Shown: positions 1-5,492, numbered from the stretch's first letter. The stretch: 5,492 nt of DNA from Bacteroides sp. (GCA_030151845.1 JASLCM010000079.1:1-5492), one strand, 5' to 3'. The notes: a model not told the origin generated them from the letters alone. Numbers and translations: made by a program.

Positions 1-156
1 TACTCACAGGAACTACGTAATCTTATAGAGGAGAACAAGGATAAAAATATCTCACAGTTCGGTATTACCAAACAACCTTTAAGTACAACAATTACCTATT
101 TTTTATTTGCTTACCCAGCAATGAAAGCGATGGGGATTCGTGGTGATGAGCTTTAA
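1..156 (+). CDS. C-terminal fragment of an unrecognised protein
   Basis: The first reading frame is open from the window edge to a TAA at 154-156 and gives 51 residues; the other two + frames hit stops within the first 30 bases. The fragment starts with a charged, helix-like stretch (QELRNLIEENKDK). A more hydrophobic segment follows (residues about 28-45, with TTITYFLFAYPAMKAMGI), and the tail is short and polar, GIRGDEL. The hydrophobic part is short and could be a buried helix or the last membrane segment. I do not recognise the family. The stop is only 3 nt from the ATG of the LysR gene and in the same frame, so the two are probably co-transcribed and perhaps translationally coupled. That is the only clue to its role. 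It could also be an unrelated gene whose transcript simply reads into lysR. Confidence 0.6.
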   Translation, partial: YSQELRNLIEENKDKNISQFGITKQPLSTTITYFLFAYPAMKAMGIRGDEL

Positions 157-159
157 AAG

Positions 160-1056
160 ATGACAGATTTCAGGTTAAAGGTATTTGTTTCTGTAGCAAG
201 AAACTTGAGTTTTACTAAGGCTTCGAAAGAACTCTTTATAAGTCAGCCTGCTATAAGTAAGCATATTCAAGAGTTAGAGTCCATGTATGGCGTGCGCTTA
301 TTTAATCGGAAGGGAAGCCATATCACTTTAACCGAAGCAGGAAAACTGTTGAAGTTAAAGAGTGAATCAATTATTGAACAATACAATCAATTGGCTTTTG
401 AAATGCATCTTTTACACAATGAGTTAGTGGGTGAGTTGCGTTTAGGAGCTAGTACAACAATTGCTCAATATGTTTTACCTCCACTGCTTGCACGTTTTAC
501 AGAAAGATATCCCCAAGTAAAAATTTCTCTTTTTAATGGGAACTCTCAAGAGATTGAGCAAAGCTTATTCCGAAATGAATTGGATTGTGGCTTGGTTGAG
601 GGGATAACTAGAGAATCTAACCTGAAATATACCCACTTTTTAAGAGATGAATTAGTCGTTATAGTTCGTGATGGACATCCATTAGCCAATAAAGAGGAGT
701 TAACGATGGATGAGTTTAGAGCGAATGGTTTAGTCTTAAGAGAGCGTGGATCGGGGACATTAGATGTTTTTGAAAAAGCACTATCACGATTAAACATTAA
801 ATTATCCATGTTAAATGTACAGCTGTTTTTGGGAAGTACAGAAAGTATTAAGCTTTACTTAGAGCATACAGATGCTATGGGAGTGGTTTCCATAAGGTCG
901 GTGGCTCGAGAGGTAGTTCTTGGTCGGTTTAAGATTATTGATGTTCCTGCTCTTTTTATGGAGCGTGAATTTTCTTTTATAGAGTTACATGGTGAAGGAA
1001 ATCCCTTAGTAGAGCAGTTTATGAGATTTGCTGCTAAATATAAAGAAAAGTTATAG
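160..1056 (+). CDS. LysR-type transcriptional regulator, CysL/YeiE-like
   Basis: This is a 298-residue LysR-family DNA-binding regulator, the usual length for the family. Residues 1-60 form the winged helix-turn-helix: FRLKVFVSVARNLSFTKAS, then the recognition helix around SQPAISKHIQELE (28-40), then a wing with LFNR and LTEAGK. A linker helix follows (about 62-88). Residues about 91-295 form the periplasmic-binding-like effector domain, starting GELRLGASTTIAQYVLP; the S98-T99-T100 cluster lies where family members bind an anion-like ligand. The RERGSGT motif (194-200) is typical of the CysL/YeiE/CbbR group, several of which sense sulfur compounds or metabolites. The next gene encodes a YeiH transporter, and YeiE-YeiH style pairing is known, so that gene is its likely target. 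The ATG at 160 is preferred because the HTH begins directly after it. The ligand (perhaps sulfite or sulfate) is inferred from context only. Confidence 0.93.
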   Translation: MTDFRLKVFVSVARNLSFTKASKELFISQPAISKHIQELESMYGVRLFNRKGSHITLTEAGKLLKLKSESIIEQYNQLAFEMHLLHNELVGELRLGASTTIAQYVLPPLLARFTERYPQVKISLFNGNSQEIEQSLFRNELDCGLVEGITRESNLKYTHFLRDELVVIVRDGHPLANKEELTMDEFRANGLVLRERGSGTLDVFEKALSRLNIKLSMLNVQLFLGSTESIKLYLEHTDAMGVVSIRSVAREVVLGRFKIIDVPALFMEREFSFIELHGEGNPLVEQFMRFAAKYKEKL

Positions 1057-1063
1057 CCCATAA
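1051..1063. promoter_or_regulatory. Candidate LysR-type binding site (T-N11-A dyad)
   Basis: TTAT-AGCCC-ATAA is a 4+4 bp inverted repeat with a 5-bp centre and fits the T-N11-A pattern of LysR-family sites. An additional ATAA-TTT-TTAT dyad shares its right arm (1060-1070). It overlaps the lysR stop codon and lies just upstream of the candidate yeiH promoter, roughly 45-60 bp before the expected transcription start, where LysR activators commonly bind. The arms are short and AT-rich, so chance is a real alternative. Confidence 0.35.
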
Positions 1064-1072
1064 TTTTTATTC

Positions 1073-1105
1073 ATTGGTTTTTTGAACTCTACTCTTGTAT
1101 CTTTG
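1073..1105 (+). promoter_or_regulatory. Candidate Bacteroidota-type promoter for yeiH
   Basis: TATCTTTG at 1098-1105 matches the Bacteroidota -7 consensus TAnnTTTG exactly. Twenty-one bases upstream, ATTG (1073-1076) matches the -33 element TTTG at three of four positions. Transcription would start near 1110, leaving a leader of about 15-20 nt before the ATG at 1127. A poor -33 box is typical of promoters that need an activator, which fits the candidate LysR site immediately upstream. Confidence 0.4.
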
Positions 1106-1126
1106 CATGAAATAATAAAACAAGTC

Positions 1127-2113
1127 ATGAATTCAGAAACAAAAGCACTTAATCGTTACAGAGGTGGAGTATATAAGGCTATTGTACTCTTTTTCCTATT
1201 AATCTTAGTGGGAAATTACTCTGTTAATCTTATAAAATACACAAGTTGGTTAACACCTCCTGTAGCACTCTTTACCGGTCTTCTTTTTGCATTAATCTTT
1301 GGTCAGCCTTATCCCACATTTAATAAAAAGATGTCTAAATACCTTCTTCAATATTCGGTAGTAGGATTAGGATTTGGAATGAACCTTTATGAGTCGGTAG
1401 CTTCAGGCAAGGAGGGAATGCTATTCACTATATTTTCAGTTTTTGGAACCTTAGTATTGGGCTGGATCATTGGAAGAAAGTGGGTAGGTGTAGATAAAAA
1501 TACCTCTTATTTAATTAGTTCAGGAACAGCAATTTGTGGGGGAAGTGCAATTGCAGCTGTTGCACCAGTTTTAGGAGCGAAAGATAGTGAGACCTCTATA
1601 TCTTTAGGAACTATCTTTATATTAAATGCGATAGCGCTCTTTGTCTTTCCGTACATAGGAGCTAAACTAGGCCTAACTCAAAAAGAGTTTGGTATGTGGG
1701 CAGCAATTGCTATACACGATACAAGTTCTGTTGTTGGAGCAGGAGCTGCTTATGGCGAGGAGGCACTTCGTGTTGCTACAACAATCAAGTTAACACGGGC
1801 TTTGTGGATTATTCCTGTAGCGTTAATAACAGCAGTAGTTTTTAAGAAAAAAGGTAGAAAGATTACAATTCCTTGGTTTATCTTTTTCTTTATTTTGGCA
1901 ATGCTTGTTAATACTTATTTTATGCAAGATTACTCAGAAATAGGAAATGCAATTAACGGGTTTGCACGTAAAATGTTAACCATAACTCTATTTTTCATTG
2001 GAGCATCACTCTCTAGAGATGTATTAAAAAATGTAGGAGTTAAGCCTTTAGTGCAAGGTGTGTTACTTTGGTTATTTATAAGCTTACTTACCTTAGGATA
2101 TATCTTAATTTAA
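1127..2113 (+). CDS. yeiH: YeiH-family putative sulfate/sulfite exporter, membrane protein
   Basis: This is an integral inner-membrane protein of the YeiH family (UPF0324, Cons_hypoth698), annotated as a putative sulfate exporter; transport has been demonstrated for few members. From the ATG at 1127 it is 328 residues. About ten hydrophobic segments are visible, including VALFTGLLFALIFG near the start, a stretch around LVLGWIIG and a final segment rich in L, I and F. Conserved family motifs are SSGTAICGGSAIAAVAPV (residues about 131-148), AIHDTSSVVGAGAAYG (about 195-210) and KLTRALWIIP (about 221-230). These probably line the transport path. The frame is open further upstream to a TTG at 1082 (343 residues), but the candidate promoter lies inside that extension and the extra residues are polar, so I prefer 1127. 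The LysR gene before it is its likely regulator. Substrate is inferred. Confidence 0.88.
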   Translation: MNSETKALNRYRGGVYKAIVLFFLLILVGNYSVNLIKYTSWLTPPVALFTGLLFALIFGQPYPTFNKKMSKYLLQYSVVGLGFGMNLYESVASGKEGMLFTIFSVFGTLVLGWIIGRKWVGVDKNTSYLISSGTAICGGSAIAAVAPVLGAKDSETSISLGTIFILNAIALFVFPYIGAKLGLTQKEFGMWAAIAIHDTSSVVGAGAAYGEEALRVATTIKLTRALWIIPVALITAVVFKKKGRKITIPWFIFFFILAMLVNTYFMQDYSEIGNAINGFARKMLTITLFFIGASLSRDVLKNVGVKPLVQGVLLWLFISLLTLGYILI

Positions 2114-2132
2114 CCGTTTATATGTAGTATAC

Positions 2133-2166
2133 TAAAAAAGGAGAAACAATTGTTTCTCCTTTTTTA
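2133..2166. terminator. Rho-independent terminator after yeiH, probably bidirectional
   Basis: A perfect palindrome, GGAGAAACAATTGTTTCTCC (2140-2159), is flanked by six A on the left and six T on the right. With one further T/A pair the symmetry spans 34 nt. In RNA it folds as a stem with a GGAGAAAC arm, an AATT loop and a following U-tract, 19 nt after the yeiH stop. The A-tract makes it equally able to stop transcription on the other strand. It separates the lysR-yeiH block from the uronate operon. Confidence 0.9.
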
Positions 2167-2186
2167 TTGTGTATTTAATTGATTTG

Positions 2187-2194
2187 TAGCGCTA
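2187..2194. repeat. Short CG-centred palindrome upstream of the main operator
   Basis: TAGCGCTA is an 8-bp perfect palindrome with a CG centre. Its centre is 31 bp, about three helical turns, from the centre of the 18-bp palindrome downstream. It could be an auxiliary operator, but its arms differ from TTTGTGTG and such short palindromes occur by chance. Confidence 0.2.
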
Positions 2195-2200
2195 TATGGT

Positions 2201-2237
2201 TTTGTGTGTTGGTTTGTGTGCGCACACAAATTTGTGT
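2201..2237. promoter_or_regulatory. LacI-family operator cluster upstream of lacI
   Basis: The core is TTTGTGTGCGCACACAAA (2213-2230), an 18-bp perfect palindrome with a central CG, the classic layout of a LacI-family operator. The same half-site TTTGTGTG also occurs as a direct copy 12 bp upstream (2201-2208). The right arm is reused in a second, 14-bp perfect palindrome ACACAAATTTGTGT (2224-2237). The cluster ends 43 bp before the lacI ATG and after the yeiH terminator, so it very probably binds the adjacent LacI protein and gives autoregulation of the operon. The LacI protein keeps the hinge leucine that in the family wedges into the central CG step. Binding itself is inferred. Confidence 0.72.
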
Positions 2238-2262
2238 ATATGAATTATATCACGTACCTTAA
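2231..2262 (+). promoter_or_regulatory. Weak candidate promoter of the uronate operon
   Basis: TTTG at 2231-2234 could be a Bacteroidota -33 element. TACCTTAA at 2255-2262, after a 20-nt spacer, matches only the TAnnTT part of the -7 consensus TAnnTTTG. Transcription would begin around 2268, giving a very short leader before the ATG at 2281. The -33 element would be buried in the operator cluster, which makes sense for repression. No perfect TAnnTTTG exists between 2167 and 2280, so the true start may differ. Confidence 0.3.
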
Positions 2263-2280
2263 TGAGGTAATAAAAGAATT

Positions 2281-3288
2281 ATGGGGATACGAATCAGTGA
2301 TATAGCTAAAATGGCAAAAGTATCTACAGGTACTGTAGATCGTGTTATTCATAACCGAGGTAAGGTTTCTGAAGAGAAGTATATTCGAGTTAAAAAGGTC
2401 TTGAAAGAGATAGATTATAAGCCTAATTTGCTTGCTCGTGCATTAGCAAATTCGGCAATCCAGTATATAACAGTTGTCATTCCTGAATATGAGCACGATC
2501 CCTATTGGAGCCTTGTATATAAAGGTATACAACAAGCTATTCAAGAAAATAATTATTCAGTAAAAGTAGACTTTATCTGTTACAAACAACAGGATAGTGA
2601 GACCTTTCCTACAGCTCTAAAAAGAGTTGAGAAGTGTAGTGGGGTGATACTTGCAACCCACTTCGGAGCTAAAGTTAAGCAACTTGCCCAACAACTCGAT
2701 GAGCAAGATATACCTTATGTCTTTATTGACTCTAACTTACCTGATCTTAACTGTTTGAGTTATGTTGGGACAGATTCTTTTCAGAGTGGTTCGATAGCTG
2801 CACGGTTTGCCTTATTAGAGGCAGGAAAGGACGGACAAATTATAACGGTTAATGTGGGTATAGAGGAGTCTTTTACTACTCAAAAAAGGAAGAGAAAGGA
2901 GGGGTTTATCTCGTTCTTAGAAGCAAAGGGATACAAAGGAGAAGTAAAGAGCTTTGAACTTCCTTTACATTTAGATAAACTTGTTTCTATATTGGATAAA
3001 TCAGTGACAAGCTTAGTGGTTTTCGATTCAAAAATATATAAAGTCTATGAGTTGCTTCGTGATAAGGATATAAAGGGCAAGATCTCACTTATTGGCTATG
3101 ACCTTGTAGGTCCTAATATTAAAGGTGTTAAAGAAGGTGGAATCGATTATTTAATATCACAAAGCCCCAAATTACAAGGCTACACCAGTGTAAAGAACTT
3201 GGTGGAATTCCTGGTTTTGGGCATAGATCCATCTTCTTTACGCATGCCTATTCAAATCTATGTAAAAGAGAACATTGAATATATTTAA
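2281..3288 (+). CDS. LacI-family regulator of the uronate (mannonate) operon
   Basis: This is a 335-residue LacI-family repressor of normal length. The helix-turn-helix is at residues 5-24 (ISDIAKMAKVSTGTVDRVIH). The position that is serine in the usual TVSRV is aspartate (D20), and the recognition pair is T16-G17. The hinge helix (YKPNLLARALANS, 46-58) has L55 where family members insert a leucine into the operator's central CG. Residues about 62-330 form the two-lobed sugar-binding domain, with FIDSNLPDLNCLSYVGTDSFQSG in the middle and IGYDLVGPN later. The ATG at 2281 begins the HTH directly; a GAGGT lies 12 nt upstream, too far for a good ribosome site. It is the first gene of the operon and just downstream of LacI-type palindromes. 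It probably represses itself and the genes for fructuronate reduction, mannonate dehydration and KDG phosphorylation. The inducer is unknown, probably a uronate intermediate. Confidence 0.93.
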   Translation: MGIRISDIAKMAKVSTGTVDRVIHNRGKVSEEKYIRVKKVLKEIDYKPNLLARALANSAIQYITVVIPEYEHDPYWSLVYKGIQQAIQENNYSVKVDFICYKQQDSETFPTALKRVEKCSGVILATHFGAKVKQLAQQLDEQDIPYVFIDSNLPDLNCLSYVGTDSFQSGSIAARFALLEAGKDGQIITVNVGIEESFTTQKRKRKEGFISFLEAKGYKGEVKSFELPLHLDKLVSILDKSVTSLVVFDSKIYKVYELLRDKDIKGKISLIGYDLVGPNIKGVKEGGIDYLISQSPKLQGYTSVKNLVEFLVLGIDPSSLRMPIQIYVKENIEYI

Positions 3289-3291
3289 ACT

Positions 3292-4113
3292 ATGAAAAAC
3301 AAGAAAGACCTATTTTGTATTAAAGACCTTGTTGTTGTTATAACAGGAGGCTATGGAATTTTAGGGAGTAGTATTACCACCTATTTCGCTACACATGGAG
3401 CTAAAGTTGTGGTAATTGGTAGACGTCAGGAGAAGGGAGACTCATTTGTTGAACCTTTACAAGAAAAAGGAATGGATGTCTGTTTTTATTGTGCTGATGT
3501 CTTGGATAAAGAGCAGCTGATAAAAACTCGAGCTCTTATTTTAGAAAAATATAAAAGGATAGATCTCTTAATAAATGCAGCCGGAGGGAATTTACCTGGT
3601 GCAACAATATCTCCTGATAAAACAATACTTGACTTGAAACTGGAGGATTTTAGAGAAGTGGTAGATCTTAACCTAATGGGTACTGTACTCCCCTCAGTTG
3701 TATTTGCTGAAGCAATGATAGAATCGGGAAGAGGAAACATTATAAATATCTCCTCCGAATCTGCACTAAGACCTTTAACCAGAGTTGTTGGTTATGGAGT
3801 GGCCAAAGCAGCTGTGACTAATTTTACTCAGTACTTAGCAGGAGAATTAGCTTTAAAATATGGAGATACATTTCGGGTAAATGCTATAGCTCCAGGTTTT
3901 TTTATTACCGATCAAAATAGAACCTTATTAACAAATCCTGATGGTACATATACAGACCGAGCTAAATCAATTTTAGCACATACACCCTTTAAGCGGTTTG
4001 GTGAGCCCGATGAAATATTAGGTGCCTTGCATTATCTTGCTAGTGATGCCTCTAAATTTGTAACAGGCTCCTTATTAACGATTGATGGCGGATTTGATTC
4101 ATTCTCAATTTAA
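3292..4113 (+). CDS. uxuB: SDR-family D-mannonate oxidoreductase (fructuronate reductase)
   Basis: This 273-residue cytoplasmic short-chain dehydrogenase probably interconverts D-fructuronate and D-mannonate with NAD(P)H. The Rossmann glycine motif is T18-G-G-Y-G-I-L-G25, the TGGxGxLG form seen in this subgroup. NAAGGN (95-100) is the family NAAG motif. The catalytic set is N127, S155, Y168 and K172, in a stretch beginning NIINISSESALRPLTRV. The C-terminal half has NAIAPGFFITDQNR (197-210), HTPFKRFGEPDE and a closing IDGGFDSFS, which closely resemble mannonate oxidoreductases of the UxuB/YjmF SDR type rather than the unrelated long-chain UxuB of E. coli. It starts 3 nt after the lacI stop and ends 13 nt before the uxuA ATG, so it is in the middle of the operon. 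A gluconate 5-dehydrogenase-like activity is the main alternative; the neighbouring UxuA argues against it. Confidence 0.88.
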   Translation: MKNKKDLFCIKDLVVVITGGYGILGSSITTYFATHGAKVVVIGRRQEKGDSFVEPLQEKGMDVCFYCADVLDKEQLIKTRALILEKYKRIDLLINAAGGNLPGATISPDKTILDLKLEDFREVVDLNLMGTVLPSVVFAEAMIESGRGNIINISSESALRPLTRVVGYGVAKAAVTNFTQYLAGELALKYGDTFRVNAIAPGFFITDQNRTLLTNPDGTYTDRAKSILAHTPFKRFGEPDEILGALHYLASDASKFVTGSLLTIDGGFDSFSI

Positions 4114-4126
4114 ACAAGTAGATAGT

Positions 4127-5314
4127 ATGATACTTTGTGAAAAAACTTGGAGATGGTATGGTCCACAAGACCCAGTCTCATTACAAGATATAAGACAGGC
4201 AGGTGCAACAGGAGTTGTAACAGCATTGCACCATATACCTAATGGTGAAATATGGACAGTAGAGGAAATAAAGAAAAGGAAAGAAGAGGCAGAAAAAGCT
4301 GGTTTAAGCTGGACTGTGGTAGAGAGTGTTCCTGTTCATGAGCACATTAAGACTCAAGAAGGAAAATATCTCCTTTATATTGAAAACTATAAAACAACGA
4401 TTAGAAATTTAGCCGCTTGTGGTATTAAGGTTATTACGTATAACTTTATGCCAGTACTCGACTGGACAAGGACAGACTTAGAGTATGAGCTACCAGATGG
4501 TTCTAAAGCATTACGTTTTGAAAAATCTGCTTTTATAGCCTTTGACTTATTTATACTTAAGCGTCCTGGAGCCGAAGAAGATTATACAGAGGAGGAGAAA
4601 AAAAGAGCTTATGAAAAGTATAAATCACTCTCTAAGGAAGAGAAAGACAAGTTAACTGCAAATATAATAGCAGGCTTACCAGGTGCTGAAGAGAGTTTTA
4701 CACTAGAGGAGTTTCAAAAAGAATTAGATAGATATTCTTCTATAGATGAAAATAAACTAAGAGAACATTTAATCTTCTTTTTAAAAGAGATTACCCCAGT
4801 TGCCGATGAGGTGGGAATAGAATTAGCTATTCACGCAGATGACCCTCCTTTTCCTATACTTGGCTTACCTCGGATACTTAGTACGGCAGCACACTTTAAA
4901 CAGCTTGTGAAAGAGGTTCCTAGTGCTTCAAACGGACTCTGTCTCTGTGCTGGATCCTTTGGTGTACGTGCTGATAACCATTTACCAACCATGTTGAAAG
5001 AACTTGGAGATCGTGTTTACTTCTTACATTTAAGATCAACAGAACGTGATAAATTTGGAAACTTTTATGAGGCTAATCACCTTGAAGGTGACGTTGATAT
5101 GTATGATCTAATGAAAGAATTGTACTTGCTTCAAAAACGGAAAGGGAGATCTTTACCCATTCGTCCAGATCATGGACATCAAATGATCGATGATTTAAAT
5201 AAAAAGACAAATCCAGGATATTCATGCATAGGACGTTTAAAGGGACTAGCCGAACTGAGAGGATTAGAATTGGGTATTGCACGGAGCTTAGAATCTCAAG
5301 AGAAAGAAGAATAA
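4127..5314 (+). CDS. uxuA: Mannonate dehydratase UxuA
   Basis: It dehydrates D-mannonate to 2-keto-3-deoxygluconate (EC 4.2.1.8) in the cytoplasm and needs a divalent metal. The 395-residue protein is full length for the family. The N-terminus EKTWRWYGPQDPVSLQDIRQ and GVVTALHHIPNGE are family hallmarks. In the TIM-barrel C-terminal half the metal ligands are visible: H236 (IHADDPP), C274 (CAGSFG), H301 (FLHLRS) and D348 (RPDHGH). The family insertion is present at about 145-205, with two similar PGAEE motifs. I chose the ATG at 4127 because the recognisable protein begins there. The frame extends upstream to TTG 4082 and ATG 4085, but those would overlap the SDR gene and add 14-15 residues that the family lacks. 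It lies 13 nt after the SDR stop and 36 nt before kdgK. I see no missing active-site residue. Confidence 0.97.
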   Translation: MILCEKTWRWYGPQDPVSLQDIRQAGATGVVTALHHIPNGEIWTVEEIKKRKEEAEKAGLSWTVVESVPVHEHIKTQEGKYLLYIENYKTTIRNLAACGIKVITYNFMPVLDWTRTDLEYELPDGSKALRFEKSAFIAFDLFILKRPGAEEDYTEEEKKRAYEKYKSLSKEEKDKLTANIIAGLPGAEESFTLEEFQKELDRYSSIDENKLREHLIFFLKEITPVADEVGIELAIHADDPPFPILGLPRILSTAAHFKQLVKEVPSASNGLCLCAGSFGVRADNHLPTMLKELGDRVYFLHLRSTERDKFGNFYEANHLEGDVDMYDLMKELYLLQKRKGRSLPIRPDHGHQMIDDLNKKTNPGYSCIGRLKGLAELRGLELGIARSLESQEKEE

Positions 5315-5350
5315 CTCCCTTGATAGGTATACTAATAAAAAACGAATACA

Positions 5351-5492
5351 ATGAAAAAAGTCATAACATTTGGAGAGATAATGTTGCGTCTAGCAACCCC
5401 AGAGTATCAGCGGTTCATTCAAAGTAACTCCTTACATGCCACATTTGGTGGAGGAGAGGCTAATGTAGCCGTCTCTTTAGCAAATTTTGGAA
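5351..5492 (+). CDS. kdgK: 2-keto-3-deoxygluconate kinase, N-terminal part
   Basis: Only the first 47 codons are in the window; the frame is open to the right edge. The start MKKVITFGEIMLRL and the motif FGGGEANVAVSLANFG (32-47) are the N-terminal substrate-binding signature of PfkB-type sugar kinases and closely match 2-dehydro-3-deoxygluconokinase (EC 2.7.1.45). That enzyme phosphorylates the product of UxuA, so its place directly after uxuA supports the call. The 36-nt gap contains no visible terminator, so it is probably co-transcribed. The leader before the ATG is A-rich without a Shine-Dalgarno sequence. Fructokinase or another PfkB member cannot be fully excluded from the fragment. Confidence 0.88.
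   Translation, partial: MKKVITFGEIMLRLATPEYQRFIQSNSLHATFGGGEANVAVSLANFG

Noticed and set aside
546..809. 87-codon open frame on the minus strand inside the LysR gene
   Set aside because: It lies wholly within a clearly coding gene on the other strand, has no recognisable domain and looks like a chance shadow frame; the same holds for the minus-strand frame at 855-1061.
2255..2269. TACCT-TAATG-AGGTA inverted repeat before the lacI start
   Set aside because: Arms of five bases with a five-base centre are within chance expectation, and they do not resemble the TTTGTGTG half-site.
3486..3740. 84-codon open frame on the minus strand inside the SDR gene
   Set aside because: It covers conserved SDR sequence including NAAGGN, has a low-complexity serine-rich translation and no family resemblance.
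4082..4126. Upstream start of uxuA overlapping the SDR gene
   Set aside because: The extra residues do not resemble UxuA N-termini, the frame begins with TTG, and the family sequence starts right at the ATG at 4127.
5315..5350. TATACT in the gap before kdgK as a separate promoter
   Set aside because: No matching upstream element, no TAnnTTTG, and the short gap without a terminator fits co-transcription with uxuA better.
5073..5427. Overlapping open frames on both strands at the uxuA/kdgK junction (minus 5073-5351, plus 5224-5427)
   Set aside because: They overlap the conserved C-terminus of UxuA and the N-terminus of KdgK, both well supported, and have no recognisable motif.

Overview
The window is an AT-rich bacterial stretch in which every gene lies on the + strand. 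It most likely comes from a member of the Bacteroidota. Most start codons have only A-rich or weak leaders and no good Shine-Dalgarno sequence. A perfect match to the Bacteroidota -7 promoter element (TAnnTTTG) sits in front of the transporter gene. The uronate genes are of the types common in that phylum: a LacI regulator with a TVDRV helix, a short-chain dehydrogenase serving as fructuronate reductase, and UxuA. The phylum call is an inference from these traits, not from a marker gene.

Left half (1-2166). The last 51 codons of an unrecognised gene run almost directly into a LysR-type regulator (160-1056). A YeiH-family membrane protein (best start 1127, end 2113) follows. The regulator resembles the CysL/YeiE group, and pairing such a regulator with a YeiH transporter is a known arrangement. 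The pair is therefore probably a small sulfur-compound (perhaps sulfite/sulfate) export module. A T-N11-A dyad and a TAnnTTTG element around 1051-1105 suggest that the transporter has its own LysR-controlled promoter. The block ends at a strong 34-nt palindromic terminator (2133-2166).

Right half (2167-5492). A short regulatory region carries an 18-bp perfect CG-centred palindrome overlapped by a second 14-bp palindrome. These look like LacI-family operators. They sit just ahead of a LacI-family regulator (2281-3288), an SDR oxidoreductase (3292-4113), D-mannonate dehydratase UxuA (4127-5314) and the beginning of 2-keto-3-deoxygluconate kinase KdgK (5351 onward, cut by the window edge). The gaps of 3, 13 and 36 nt indicate one operon. 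The encoded route is D-fructuronate -> D-mannonate (SDR) -> 2-keto-3-deoxygluconate (UxuA) -> its 6-phosphate (KdgK), the central part of glucuronate catabolism. The isomerase (UxaC), the aldolase (Eda) and a transporter are not in view and may lie downstream. The LacI protein probably represses its own operon until a pathway metabolite appears.

I found no mobile element, CRISPR array, tRNA or rRNA, and no clearly new system. The points most worth following are the operator architecture upstream of lacI, the candidate internal promoter and LysR box at yeiH, and the unrecognised gene fragment at the left edge.
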